Of a stretch of 64,000 nt of DNA, positions 35,696-43,462 are shown piece by piece. The stretch covers positions 124,001 through 188,000 of the forward strand of contig DIXU01000014.1 in assembly GCA_002436105.1 (NCBI GenBank), in the 5' to 3' direction. Under the pieces are notes generated by a model. That model was not told the origin of the DNA. It saw only the letters and a list, made by a program, of their open reading frames with translations, and did no database searches. Both the position numbers and the translations under genes were made by a program. Each line of letters begins with the position of its first letter. The first letter of the stretch is position 1. The DNA comes from Candidatus Aminicenantes bacterium UBA6072 (lineage in GTDB: Bacteria > Acidobacteriota > Aminicenantia > UBA2199).

Positions 35696-35800
35696 GATTG
35701 TCTCCCTTATAGCCTGCAAAATATCATATATACAAATATTATTTCAACAGATATATCTCAGAATAAAATTTTATTATAAAATACCGGCATTCAGACATGG
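35696..35800. promoter_or_regulatory. AT-rich divergent promoter region
   Basis: A sharply AT-rich gap between the divergent barrel and alanine racemase genes. Plus strand TATAAA lies at 35775-35780 without a good -35 box. Minus strand has TTGAAA with several possible -10 boxes in the alternating TA run. Individual promoters cannot be fixed by eye. Confidence 0.35.
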
Positions 35801-36970
35801 ATGATCGAGGATCGCAATGAACAGGACACCGGCATGCACTTGGGCGCAGGAATGAAGACCCATATCATCATCCATGCCGGAAACCTGCTCCATAACCTGC
35901 GGCTTTTCAGCCGCCTGGCCCGCTCGCCGCTCATGTTCGTGGTCAAGGCCAATGCCTACGGGCACGGACTGCGCCAGGTCGTCGAGATCACGCGTAATTC
36001 GCCGGCCGTCGGCTGCTTTGCCGTGGATTCGCTCGCGGAGGCCGAGGTCGTCCGCTCGCTGCAGAAGCGCAAGCCGGTGCTGGTCCTGGGCTGGAGCGAC
36101 AAGGTTGAGACCGAAGAACTGGTGGCCGGGGGATTCGAGACCGTCGTGCCATCCGAAGAGCACCTGCGCTGGCTGCTGGGCGCCGCGGCCAAATTGAAAC
36201 GCAAGGCCCGGGTCCACATCAAGATCGAGACCGGGACCAACCGCCTGGGGATCGATCCCGGAAAGGCTGTCGCCCTGCTGAAAAGCCTGGACAGGAGGAA
36301 AGCCGAGCTGCGCGGCATCTATTCCCATTTCGCCAACATCGAGGACACGACCGATCCGGCTTTTGCCCGCCGGCAACTCGAACTGTATCACGCCGTCCTG
36401 CGCCGTGTCGGCCCGACCTGCGCCTGCCGGCATTTTTCCAGCTCGGCTTCCACTCTGCTCTTTCCGGAGACCCACTTCGACATGGCCCGGGTCGGGATCT
36501 CGGCCTACGGCTATTGGCCGTCCCGGCAGACCCATGCCCTTTTCCTGGAAAAAAACAAGGGCGCCTTCGATTTGCGGCCCGTCCTGAGCTGGCACAGCAA
36601 GGTGGCCCAGGTCAAGCAGGTCAAAAAGGGAGCGGCGATCGGCTACGGCCTGACTTACAGGACCTTCGCCAAGGCCAGGATCATCGTGATCCCGGTCGGA
36701 TATTATGACGGCTATGACCGCAAGTTGTCCAACGCGGCCCAGGTGCTGGTCAACGGCAGCAAGGCGCCCGTGCGCGGCCGCGTCTGCATGAACATGTTCA
36801 TGGCCGATGTCAGCCATATTCCAGGCGTAAAGACCGGGGACCCCGTGACGCTGTTGGGAGGAAAGGGCCGGGAGCGGATCGATGCCGACATGCTGGCCGA
36901 GTGGTCCGGGACCATCCACTACGAAGTCTTGTCGCGCCTCAATCCGCTGATCCCCAGGATCGTCAAGTGA
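35801..36970 (+). CDS. alr: Alanine racemase
   Basis: PLP enzyme making D-alanine for peptidoglycan. 389 residues from the first ATG. The PLP lysine is in VVKANAYGHG (about residue 49); the opposite-face catalytic tyrosine is in IGYGLTYRT (about 288). RVCMNMFMADV and GDPVTLLG are further signatures. ATGs at 35834 and 35852 would trim the unusual leader residues; 35852 (MKTH) fits family length best. No convincing ribosome-binding site for 35801. Confidence 0.93.
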   Translation: MIEDRNEQDTGMHLGAGMKTHIIIHAGNLLHNLRLFSRLARSPLMFVVKANAYGHGLRQVVEITRNSPAVGCFAVDSLAEAEVVRSLQKRKPVLVLGWSDKVETEELVAGGFETVVPSEEHLRWLLGAAAKLKRKARVHIKIETGTNRLGIDPGKAVALLKSLDRRKAELRGIYSHFANIEDTTDPAFARRQLELYHAVLRRVGPTCACRHFSSSASTLLFPETHFDMARVGISAYGYWPSRQTHALFLEKNKGAFDLRPVLSWHSKVAQVKQVKKGAAIGYGLTYRTFAKARIIVIPVGYYDGYDRKLSNAAQVLVNGSKAPVRGRVCMNMFMADVSHIPGVKTGDPVTLLGGKGRERIDADMLAEWSGTIHYEVLSRLNPLIPRIVK

Positions 36971-36997
36971 AAACGCGATGAGAAAACCAGGCAACAA

Positions 36998-37023
36998 GGA
37001 ACTTTCCCCCGTTTCTGACGTTT
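36998..37023 (+). promoter_or_regulatory. Candidate ECF-type promoter of the sigma factor operon
   Basis: GGAAC (36998-37002), 16-bp spacer, CGTTT (37019-37023): the -35/-10 layout of ECF sigma promoters, placed directly before an ECF sigma gene. Predicted transcript start is within a few bases of the ATG 37034. Confidence 0.5.
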
Positions 37024-37033
37024 ATTGGTGTGT

Positions 37034-37573
37034 ATGGAAATAAGCGATATCTTGTCGAGGTGCCGGGAAAACGACAGGGAGGCGTGGAACATGCTCATTA
37101 ACGCCTACTCCAAGTCGGTGTACAATATCGCCTTGAATTTCTTTGCCGAAAGGGATATCGCCTCGGATGTCACGCAGGAGATTTTTATCAAGCTTTACCA
37201 TAACTTGGACAAGTACAAGGAGGAAAAGAGCTTTACGTCCTGGGTTTTTGCGGTTTCAAGGAATTATTGCATCGATTATTGGCGGAAAAACAGAAAATAT
37301 CTGGATAACAGCCAGGAATTGAATGAAAATATCGGGTCCGGCCAGCCTTCTCCCGAGGAAAACCTGATCCGTGAATCCGAAATTGATGTCTTGCGGAAAA
37401 AAATCGCCCGCCTGGAACCCGATCTGCGTCTCATCCTGATCCTGCGCGACATCCATGACCTTTCCTACCAGGAGATCGCGGAGAGGTTTTCCATCCCGGA
37501 GGGCACGGTCAAATCCAGGATCAACCGTGCCCGGTTGAAGCTGGCCGAGGCGTACATGCGGGAGGGGGCATGA
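37034..37573 (+). CDS. ECF RNA polymerase sigma factor (RpoE-like)
   Basis: A 179-residue two-domain sigma factor. Region 2: DVTQEIFIKLYHNL and SFTSWVFAVSRNYCIDYWR. Region 4: LSYQEIAERFSIPEGTVKSRINRAR. Domain sizes are normal. ATG 37034 is chosen over the TTG 9 bases earlier. No Shine-Dalgarno sequence is present. The zinc-finger anti-sigma gene overlaps its stop by 4 bases, so the factor is made with its inhibitor. The downstream membrane and surface proteins are the obvious regulon members; likely an envelope-stress system. Confidence 0.92.
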   Translation: MEISDILSRCRENDREAWNMLINAYSKSVYNIALNFFAERDIASDVTQEIFIKLYHNLDKYKEEKSFTSWVFAVSRNYCIDYWRKNRKYLDNSQELNENIGSGQPSPEENLIRESEIDVLRKKIARLEPDLRLILILRDIHDLSYQEIAERFSIPEGTVKSRINRARLKLAEAYMREGA

Positions 37574-38106
37574 ACAAGAAATGCAGGGACATGGAGGCCT
37601 GGCTCTCGGCCTACCTTGAAAATGAATTGTCCGGCAAAGATGCCGCCGAGGTCGAAAAGCACCTTGCTGAATGCCACGATTGCCGTGCCAAAAAGGAAAA
37701 AATAGAAGAACTCATCTTCAGCCTCGCCGAGCTCCAGGAGGAAGTGCCGTTCTTTCTCAAGAATCGTCTTTACAATATTCCGGAGATCGTCGAAAAAAAA
37801 GCGCGGGCCAGAACCATCTATTTCCCCAAGTGGCTGGCCGCGGCCATCGGCACGGTCATTTTGTTCCTGAATTTGTTCTATTTCACGAATATTTTCCCTT
37901 CGGTCAACCGCGAGATGCATGCAATGGTTTCCTCGGTCGAAAAGTTTGTCGTCCGTAGCGGGGGCTGGTTCGAGAAGGTCAAGGAATCGAAAGAGTTGTT
38001 TTTCTTCACCTTTTTCAATAAAAAATCGATCGAAATAAAAGAAACAGGCCAGGATCGGAACGGAATGACCGGTGAAGTTCTCAATAAAGGAGGAAAAAAT
38101 GGCTAA
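37570..38106 (+). CDS. Anti-sigma factor with zinc-finger (zf-HC2) domain
   Basis: A 178-residue membrane-anchored inhibitor of the preceding sigma factor. The ZAS motif HLAECHDC lies near residues 31-38. A single transmembrane helix (WLAAAIGTVILFLNLFYF) lies at about 89-106, with a basic and aromatic external part of about 70 residues. Start overlaps the sigma stop (ATGA). The external part may sense envelope damage; no protease site is recognisable. Confidence 0.88.
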   Translation: MNKKCRDMEAWLSAYLENELSGKDAAEVEKHLAECHDCRAKKEKIEELIFSLAELQEEVPFFLKNRLYNIPEIVEKKARARTIYFPKWLAAAIGTVILFLNLFYFTNIFPSVNREMHAMVSSVEKFVVRSGGWFEKVKESKELFFFTFFNKKSIEIKETGQDRNGMTGEVLNKGGKNG

Positions 38107-38584
38107 CAATCCAGCTCCAGGCGATGATTTTCGCGAAAAAAACCCTTCCCTGGCCGCATTTCTGGCGATATTTCCCGGGATGGGGGCAATATACAACGGC
38201 AATGTTCTGAAGGGGATCACTTTCATGCTGATCTTTGCCGTTCTGATCGTTCTGACCAGCAACGCCTACAGCGCCGATTCCGCGGTATTCGGCTTGATGA
38301 TCGCCGGGTTCTACATCTATCAGATCATCGACGGCTATAACGAGGCTTGCCAGCTGAACAAGGGCGGCCGAACCGCCGAAGAAAAGGCCCGAGGCGGAGA
38401 AGACCTTTCCCTGTTCTCCGCTGTCGTCGTTCTGGCCATCGGCGTGCTCTTCCAGCTGGTCAACTTCGGCCTGCTTTCCTTCCGCCAGGTCACCCGTCTC
38501 TGGCCGCTGGCCCTGATCGCCTTCGGGATCAAGATCGTTTTCAACTATTACAAGCGCGAGGAAACCAACCATGGGAAACAGTAA
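38099..38584 (+). CDS. Membrane protein with TM2-like and DUF5668-like segments
   Basis: A 161-residue inner-membrane protein. N-terminal half: AIFPGMGAIYNGNVLKG followed by two helices, like TM2/DUF5683 proteins. C-terminal half: a two-helix module ending LWPLALIAFGIKIVF, like the membrane part of LiaF. ATG 38099 with AGGAGGAAAAA is chosen. It overlaps the anti-sigma gene by 8 bases and the next gene by 14 bases. Function unknown; the LiaF likeness and operon suggest cell-envelope sensing. Confidence 0.7.
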   Translation: MANNPAPGDDFREKNPSLAAFLAIFPGMGAIYNGNVLKGITFMLIFAVLIVLTSNAYSADSAVFGLMIAGFYIYQIIDGYNEACQLNKGGRTAEEKARGGEDLSLFSAVVVLAIGVLFQLVNFGLLSFRQVTRLWPLALIAFGIKIVFNYYKREETNHGKQ

Positions 38585-38756
38585 GAAAGAATCGTTGCTC
38601 TGGGGGCTGATCATCCTGATCCTGGGGATGCTCTTCCTGCTGAAGAATTTCGGGCTGGAAATCAATGTCTGGCACCTGCTGGGGAAATATTGGCCCATGA
38701 TCCTGGTCTATATCGGGCTGAAGAACATCTATTTCTACGCGAAGAAAAAGCAATGA
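38571..38756 (+). CDS. Small DUF5668/LiaF-membrane-domain protein
   Basis: A 61-residue protein with two helices, LLWGLIILILGMLFLLKNFG and YWPMILVYIGLKNIYFY, and a basic tail. This is one complete copy of the two-helix module found also in the preceding protein and, twice, in the LiaF-like protein ending at 57116. Both of its ends overlap neighbouring genes, so it is surely translated as part of the sigma operon. Probably a membrane partner of the other operon proteins. Confidence 0.75.
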   Translation: MGNSKKESLLWGLIILILGMLFLLKNFGLEINVWHLLGKYWPMILVYIGLKNIYFYAKKKQ

Positions 38757-40006
38757 AGCGGAAGGAGATCTTTCTGGTCGTCATTCTGGTCGCATTCGGC
38801 GTGATCTATCAAGCCGTCGAAAAGGGCCGGGTGCGCTTCAGCAGGGATTTCTCGTTCTATGCCAACGACCGGCGACCGAAAGGGACCCGCTTCAGCGAGT
38901 TCCCCGGCCAGGACCTGCAGTTCCCGGATGTGAGCCAGGTCCGGGTCGAGAATCCGGCCGGCGAAGTTACCGTCGAAAACTCCAGCGACGGCTTGGTGCA
39001 CCTGGCCGCGAAGGTGCGCGTATACCACTCCGGCAAGGAAGATTCGGCTGCTGCCGCCAGGAATGCCGAAGTGCGAACCGACCTGGATGCCGGCATCCTG
39101 AAGGTCTCCGTTCGCGCCCCGTCGCCTTTTCCCTACCGCAGCCTGCGCGTCCTGCTGCACCTGCGGGTTCCCGCCGGCATCCCTTTGTCCGTCCGCAACC
39201 AGGAAGGCGACGTGATGGTCCGCGGCACCGGCAAGGATTTGCGCATCGACCAGGAGAACGGCGACCTGATCTTGGAGAACATCCCTTCCCGTTCGCGGCT
39301 GCAGCTGAAGAACGGCGTCGCCAGGATGAGGGGCCTGCCCGAGGGAACGGAGATCATTGCCGCCCATGCTCGGGTCGACATTGAAGAAGCGGCCTCCCTG
39401 AATCTGGACGGCCGCCATGTCGAGTTTTCCGTTCGCAACGTGAGCGGAGACGCCGTCGTGGAGATGGCCTATGGCAAGCTGATCGCCGACGGTGTCGGCA
39501 GGCTGGAGATCAGGGCGAGGCACGGCAATATCACGGCCAGGAACATCCGCGGCGGTGCGAGCGTCACCAACAAGTACGAGACGACGCGGATGGAGGACGT
39601 GAGCGGGGACATCCGCATTTTCAGCCGTTCGGGGAAGATCGATCTCCGCCGCGCCTCCGGCAACGTGGTGATCGAGAATTCGTATGCCAACATCGCGATC
39701 GCCGGTTTTTCCGGCGCCAGTCTCGACGTACTGCTGAAGAACGGCAATTTGGAGCTGAGCGCCGCCGATGTGAGCGACCGGGTCAACATCAAGGCCCGGT
39801 ACGCCGAACTGGACCTGTCCTTCGCGGCCTTGATCGATCCGACCTTCAGCATCAAGACCGTCCATGGCCGGATCAGCGCCGCGCCGCGCCTGGGCCTGGA
39901 CAGCTTCCAGGATAAGGAAGAAGCCTACGCCAACCGGGACGGGCAGAAGCCGGAGATCCTCATCCACAACACCTATGGGAACGTGCGGGTGAACGCCGCC
40001 GACTGA
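38753..40006 (+). CDS. Membrane-anchored DUF4097 beta-helix protein
   Basis: About 417 residues. One N-terminal helix (IFLVVILVAFGVIYQAV) serves as anchor or uncleaved signal. The rest is a DUF4097-type beta-helix with short repeated units (for example VSGDAVVEMAYGKL, VSGDIRIFSRSGKIDL, NVVIENSYANIAI). Such domains are exported or cytoplasmic shields of unknown function and often sit beside anti-sigma factors and LiaF/PspC proteins. ATG overlaps the previous stop (ATGA). It is the last gene of the ECF operon. Confidence 0.78.
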   Translation: MKRKEIFLVVILVAFGVIYQAVEKGRVRFSRDFSFYANDRRPKGTRFSEFPGQDLQFPDVSQVRVENPAGEVTVENSSDGLVHLAAKVRVYHSGKEDSAAAARNAEVRTDLDAGILKVSVRAPSPFPYRSLRVLLHLRVPAGIPLSVRNQEGDVMVRGTGKDLRIDQENGDLILENIPSRSRLQLKNGVARMRGLPEGTEIIAAHARVDIEEAASLNLDGRHVEFSVRNVSGDAVVEMAYGKLIADGVGRLEIRARHGNITARNIRGGASVTNKYETTRMEDVSGDIRIFSRSGKIDLRRASGNVVIENSYANIAIAGFSGASLDVLLKNGNLELSAADVSDRVNIKARYAELDLSFAALIDPTFSIKTVHGRISAAPRLGLDSFQDKEEAYANRDGQKPEILIHNTYGNVRVNAAD

Positions 40007-40009
40007 CCG

Positions 40010-40038
40010 TTGATTTTTTTCCGTCTTTGAGTTATTTT
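40010..40038 (+). promoter_or_regulatory. Candidate pgsA promoter
   Basis: TTGATT, 17-bp spacer, TATTTT ending 7 bases before the pgsA ATG, so the message would be leaderless. Each box matches 4 of 6 consensus bases. Confidence 0.4.
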
Positions 40039-40045
40039 TATCTTG

Positions 40046-40618
40046 ATGGGAAACGTCATCACCTTGCCGAACATCCTCAGCCTGTTGCGCCTGCTGATGA
40101 TCCCCCTGATCATCCTGCTGATGGTCCACGTCAATGACGAGTTGTTTCCCTATCTGATCGTCACCTATGTCATTGCGGTTTCCCTCGATTTTTTGGACGG
40201 TTACATCGCCAGAAAGTTTTCCCAGGAGACCGAGATCGGTCGGATCATCGACCCACTGGCCGACAAGATCCTGGTCCTGGCCATTCTGATCACGCTGACG
40301 GCGAAGTTCGGGTTTCCCCTGTGGCTGGCGGCATTCATCGTCCTGCGCGACATTCTCATCCTTTGGGCCAGCGTTTTGCTTTACCAGGGCAAGCGCATCG
40401 TCAAGCCTTCACTGGTGGTGGGCAAGGCCACGTTCGCGCTGCTGAGCCTGCTGATCTTCACCTTCATCGTCGATCTCCACGAGCGCATCGACCTGCTCGC
40501 GGTCAAGCAGTTCCTGATCGCCCTGACCTTCTCGTTCCTTCTTTGGTCCTGGGTCGCCTATTTTCTGGTTTACCTGCAGGAGAAAAATGGAAAAAAAGAA
40601 TACCATCTTGATCGTTGA
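40046..40618 (+). CDS. pgsA: CDP-alcohol phosphatidyltransferase (PgsA-like)
   Basis: A 190-residue inner-membrane enzyme transferring a phosphatidyl group from CDP-diacylglycerol to an alcohol, most likely glycerol-3-phosphate. The catalytic motif D-x2-D-G-x2-A-R-x8-G-x3-D-x3-D is complete: DFLDGYIARKF, then GRIIDPLADK. About five to six helices. ATG 40046 preferred to TTG 40043. No Shine-Dalgarno sequence. The 3' end overlaps the receiver gene by 32 bases. Confidence 0.88.
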   Translation: MGNVITLPNILSLLRLLMIPLIILLMVHVNDELFPYLIVTYVIAVSLDFLDGYIARKFSQETEIGRIIDPLADKILVLAILITLTAKFGFPLWLAAFIVLRDILILWASVLLYQGKRIVKPSLVVGKATFALLSLLIFTFIVDLHERIDLLAVKQFLIALTFSFLLWSWVAYFLVYLQEKNGKKEYHLDR

Positions 40619-40955
40619 CGACGAGAAGGAGATCCGCCTGCTGCTGCAGGAATTCCTGGAAAAGAACGGCTATGCCGTATGCGTCGCCGCGGACGGGCAG
40701 CAGGCGCTGCAGCTGGCCGGCGAGCAGCTTCCCGACCTGGTCATCACCGATCTGCTGCTGCCAAAGGAGCATGGCATCGAGGTCATGCAGGCCATCAAGG
40801 ATCGGTTCCTCCTGCCCATCATCGCCATATCCGGCATCTACAGGAAAGATGAGATCCAGGGCCGGATCAACGACGTGTTCATCGATGGTTTTTTCGAAAA
40901 GCCTCTGGACCTTGACGGGATCCTGGCCTGTATCCGCTCCATCCTCAATGGATGA
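40587..40955 (+). CDS. Stand-alone response regulator receiver (CheY-like)
   Basis: A 122-residue single receiver domain with no output domain. Acidic pair in IVDDEKEI, phosphoacceptor aspartate in VITDLLLP, serine in IAISG and lysine in FFEKPLD are all present. It overlaps pgsA by 32 bases and the YhcC-like gene by 8. No histidine kinase is adjacent. The PATAN-domain protein 1 kb downstream is a possible partner, since such domains often occur with receivers. Confidence 0.88.
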   Translation: MEKKNTILIVDDEKEIRLLLQEFLEKNGYAVCVAADGQQALQLAGEQLPDLVITDLLLPKEHGIEVMQAIKDRFLLPIIAISGIYRKDEIQGRINDVFIDGFFEKPLDLDGILACIRSILNG

Positions 40956-41871
40956 GCCCTTTTATTCTTTCGCCGCATTCCTGAAGAACAAGTTTCCCGG
41001 AGGCAAGGTACGGAAGATCCCCATCGATGCGGGGTTCTCCTGCCCGAACCGTGACGGGAAGCTGTCCGGCGCCGGCTGCGTGTTCTGCGATCCCTTTGCG
41101 GCCGGCCCTGTCGCCAAGGCCGGCTGGACGATCGAGGAACAGATCACGTCCCATGTCCGGCGTTATGGCGGATGGAGGTTCATTGCGTATTTCCAATCAC
41201 ATTGCAACACCTACGCTCCGGTCGCGGAACTGCGCCGCAAGTATGAGATCGTCTTCCGCTTCCCGGAGATCGTCGGGTTGTTCGTCGGCACCCGCCCCGA
41301 CGAGCTCCCCGAACCGGTCCTGTCCCTGTTGCAGGAAACGGGCCGGCGCATCTACCTGAGCGTCGAACTCGGGCTGCAGTCGGTTCACGAGCGGAGCCTG
41401 GGCCTGCTCCAGCGCAACCACTCGGTCGGGCAGTTCGTATCCGCCTTTCATGAATTGCGCCGGCGGCGCATCGATTGCGTCGTCCACCTCATCATCGGCA
41501 TCCCCGGAGAAACGCGCGCGGACATGCGCGCGACCATCGCGGTCATGAACGCCCTGAGGCCGGCCGGGATCAAGCTCCATCCGCTGCACGTGCTCCGGGG
41601 GTCGCAGCTGCAGGCACGGCATGCCCGGGGTTCACTGCCGCTGCTGGGTCGCGATGAATACGTCGATATCGTTTGCGATCTCCTGGAGCGCCTGGATCCG
41701 GACATCGTGGTGCACCGGCTCACGGCCGACCGGGAGAAAGAGCTGTTCATCGCCCCGCCCTGGGCCCTGGACAAGGCGGCCGTGCTGGAGGCCATCCGGA
41801 GGGAAATGCGGCAGCGGGGATCCCGCCAGGGTTGTCGGATGGGGAGTGAGCAATGTTCCGGGCCGCGTTGA
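40948..41871 (+). CDS. Radical SAM protein of the YhcC/TIGR01212 family
   Basis: About 307 residues. The cluster-binding cysteines follow the family's spaced pattern CPNRDGKLSGAGCVFC near residue 31. YFQSHCNTYAP, SVELGLQS and HLIIGIPGETRADM are further family motifs. Function in the family is unclear; a role in RNA or tRNA modification has been suggested. ATG overlaps the receiver stop. The C-terminal about 20 residues are low-similarity and the last codons form the -35 box of the next promoter. Confidence 0.85.
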   Translation: MDEPFYSFAAFLKNKFPGGKVRKIPIDAGFSCPNRDGKLSGAGCVFCDPFAAGPVAKAGWTIEEQITSHVRRYGGWRFIAYFQSHCNTYAPVAELRRKYEIVFRFPEIVGLFVGTRPDELPEPVLSLLQETGRRIYLSVELGLQSVHERSLGLLQRNHSVGQFVSAFHELRRRRIDCVVHLIIGIPGETRADMRATIAVMNALRPAGIKLHPLHVLRGSQLQARHARGSLPLLGRDEYVDIVCDLLERLDPDIVVHRLTADREKELFIAPPWALDKAAVLEAIRREMRQRGSRQGCRMGSEQCSGPR

Positions 41872-41896
41872 CAAAAGGAAATCGATGATGTAGAAC
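41868..41896 (+). promoter_or_regulatory. Promoter of the PATAN-J-TPR gene
   Basis: Perfect TTGACA (41868-41873) over the preceding stop codon, 17-bp spacer, TAGAAC (41891-41896). Predicted start about 41903, just after the first ATG (41901), which favours ATG 41922 for translation. Confidence 0.55.
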
Positions 41897-41921
41897 AGGG
41901 ATGAAGATAAACGGGGAATCG

Positions 41922-43352
41922 ATGGGAAAACGAGTCATTGAGTCGCCGATCCCTTTCGTGCTGCGCAAGGTCTTCATGGAGAAGATCACCGGCGAGCTGA
42001 CCATCAAGGGAGAAAACTTCGAAAAGAGCCTGTACTTCGAACGGGGCGACCTCTGCTTCGCCAGGACCAACGTCCTGCACGAACGCCTCGGCGAGGTGCT
42101 GTTCAAGATCGGCAAGATCGACAAAACCCAGTTCTGGGACATTCACAAGCTGATCTCGGGCCAGAAGGAGCGGATCGGCCGGGTTCTGGTGCTGAACAAT
42201 TTCATCAGCCAGAAGGACCTGTTTTACGGTCTGATCCACCAGGTGCGCGTGATCGCTCTCTCCACCTTCGCCCTGACCAGCGGTGAATGGGAATTTTCCC
42301 CGGCGCTGCCCGAGCTTCCCGAGGACTCGCGCTTCAAGATCGAGTTGCCCGGGATCTTCGTCGAGGGCGTGCCGCGTTTCAAAAGCCTGCCCCTGTTCCG
42401 GAACAATTTCGCCAAGCGCTCCCTGCAGACCCGACCGGTCTCGGCCGAGACCGGCAGCTTCCTCAAGGAAGAAGACGTGGAGGTTTACAAGGCCTTGAGC
42501 TCCCGCTCCGGAGTGCCGGCCGAGCAGGTGGCGCAGGAGATGGGCATGGCCGACGAGGCCTTCTGGCAGAAGCTGGCCCTCTTTTTTCTGCTGAATATCC
42601 TGGAATTCGTCGCCTCCCCCGTCCAGCGCGCACTGAACAAGGAGCACGAGGCGCTGCTGGCCCTGTATGAAAGCATGAAGGCCCGGGACCTGGATTATTA
42701 CGAGCTGTTCGACCTGGACAACGGCGCCACGTCCAACCAGATCAAGGAGACGTATTACCTGTATGCGAAAAAATTCCATCCCGACCGCCTGGGCGAAGCA
42801 TCGAATCCCGAGCTGAGAGAAAAAGCCAACTTTGTTTTCGCCAGGATCAACAAGGCCTTCGAGGTCCTCAGCGATGAGGGGAAAAGACGGGAATACGACA
42901 TGAAGGGCTATAAGGAGATCCAGCAAGCCGAAAAAACGACGGAAAACCTCGTTGAAAAGGCGAACCTCTATTATCGCAAGGCCAAAACCCTCTATTCCCA
43001 TCAGCGCTACAGGGAGACGGCCAGCCTGATGGAGGAATCAATCCGCAACGACCCCACCCGGGCGTCTTATTATCTCTTGCTGGGTCTGGCCCAATCGAAT
43101 ATTCCCAACCTCCGGCGCGTGGCCGAGAAAAGCTTCCAGAAGGTCATCGAGCTGGAGCCCTGGAACCCGGAGCCGTATGCCGCCCTCGGGCTTTTGTTCC
43201 AATATGAGAAGATGGAGAATCGGGCGGCGAATTTCTTTAAAAAAGCGCTGGCGATCGATCCTGAGCATGAACTGGCCAAGAAAAGGCTCGCCGAAATGCA
43301 GGGCGCGGGGAAAAAGCCATCGGTCCTCTCGATCTTCCAGAAAAAAAAGTAG
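41922..43352 (+). CDS. PATAN (DUF4388), J-domain and TPR protein
   Basis: About 476 residues, cytoplasmic. Residues 1-140 form a PATAN/DUF4388 domain (GELTIKGENFEKSLYFERGD, GEVLFKIGKI). A J-domain at about 252-320 keeps the HPD tripeptide (KKFHPDRLGE), so it could stimulate an Hsp70. Two to three TPR units at about 350-455 follow (YYLLLGLAQSN, PEPYAALGLLF). PATAN domains are known from two-component and gliding or surface-development proteins. Start 41922 has GGGGA upstream; 41901 is the alternative. The combination of the three domains on one chain is unusual. No dnaK is in the window. Confidence 0.82.
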   Translation: MGKRVIESPIPFVLRKVFMEKITGELTIKGENFEKSLYFERGDLCFARTNVLHERLGEVLFKIGKIDKTQFWDIHKLISGQKERIGRVLVLNNFISQKDLFYGLIHQVRVIALSTFALTSGEWEFSPALPELPEDSRFKIELPGIFVEGVPRFKSLPLFRNNFAKRSLQTRPVSAETGSFLKEEDVEVYKALSSRSGVPAEQVAQEMGMADEAFWQKLALFFLLNILEFVASPVQRALNKEHEALLALYESMKARDLDYYELFDLDNGATSNQIKETYYLYAKKFHPDRLGEASNPELREKANFVFARINKAFEVLSDEGKRREYDMKGYKEIQQAEKTTENLVEKANLYYRKAKTLYSHQRYRETASLMEESIRNDPTRASYYLLLGLAQSNIPNLRRVAEKSFQKVIELEPWNPEPYAALGLLFQYEKMENRAANFFKKALAIDPEHELAKKRLAEMQGAGKKPSVLSIFQKKK

Positions 43353-43392
43353 CGCATCCCCCACTACATTTTGTGTTTAAAAAAAAACAATA

Positions 43393-43420
43393 TTGACATT
43401 TAGCGTTTTTGGGGTAAGAT
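43393..43420 (+). promoter_or_regulatory. glgA promoter
   Basis: Perfect TTGACA (43393-43398), 16-bp spacer, TAAGAT (43415-43420), in an AT-rich gap. The leader of about 35 bases contains a GA-rich ribosome-binding region. Confidence 0.6.
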
Positions 43421-43462
43421 AGCAAAGTTGTCCATCAGGAGTGAGGAGGCGGAGGGGGCTGC

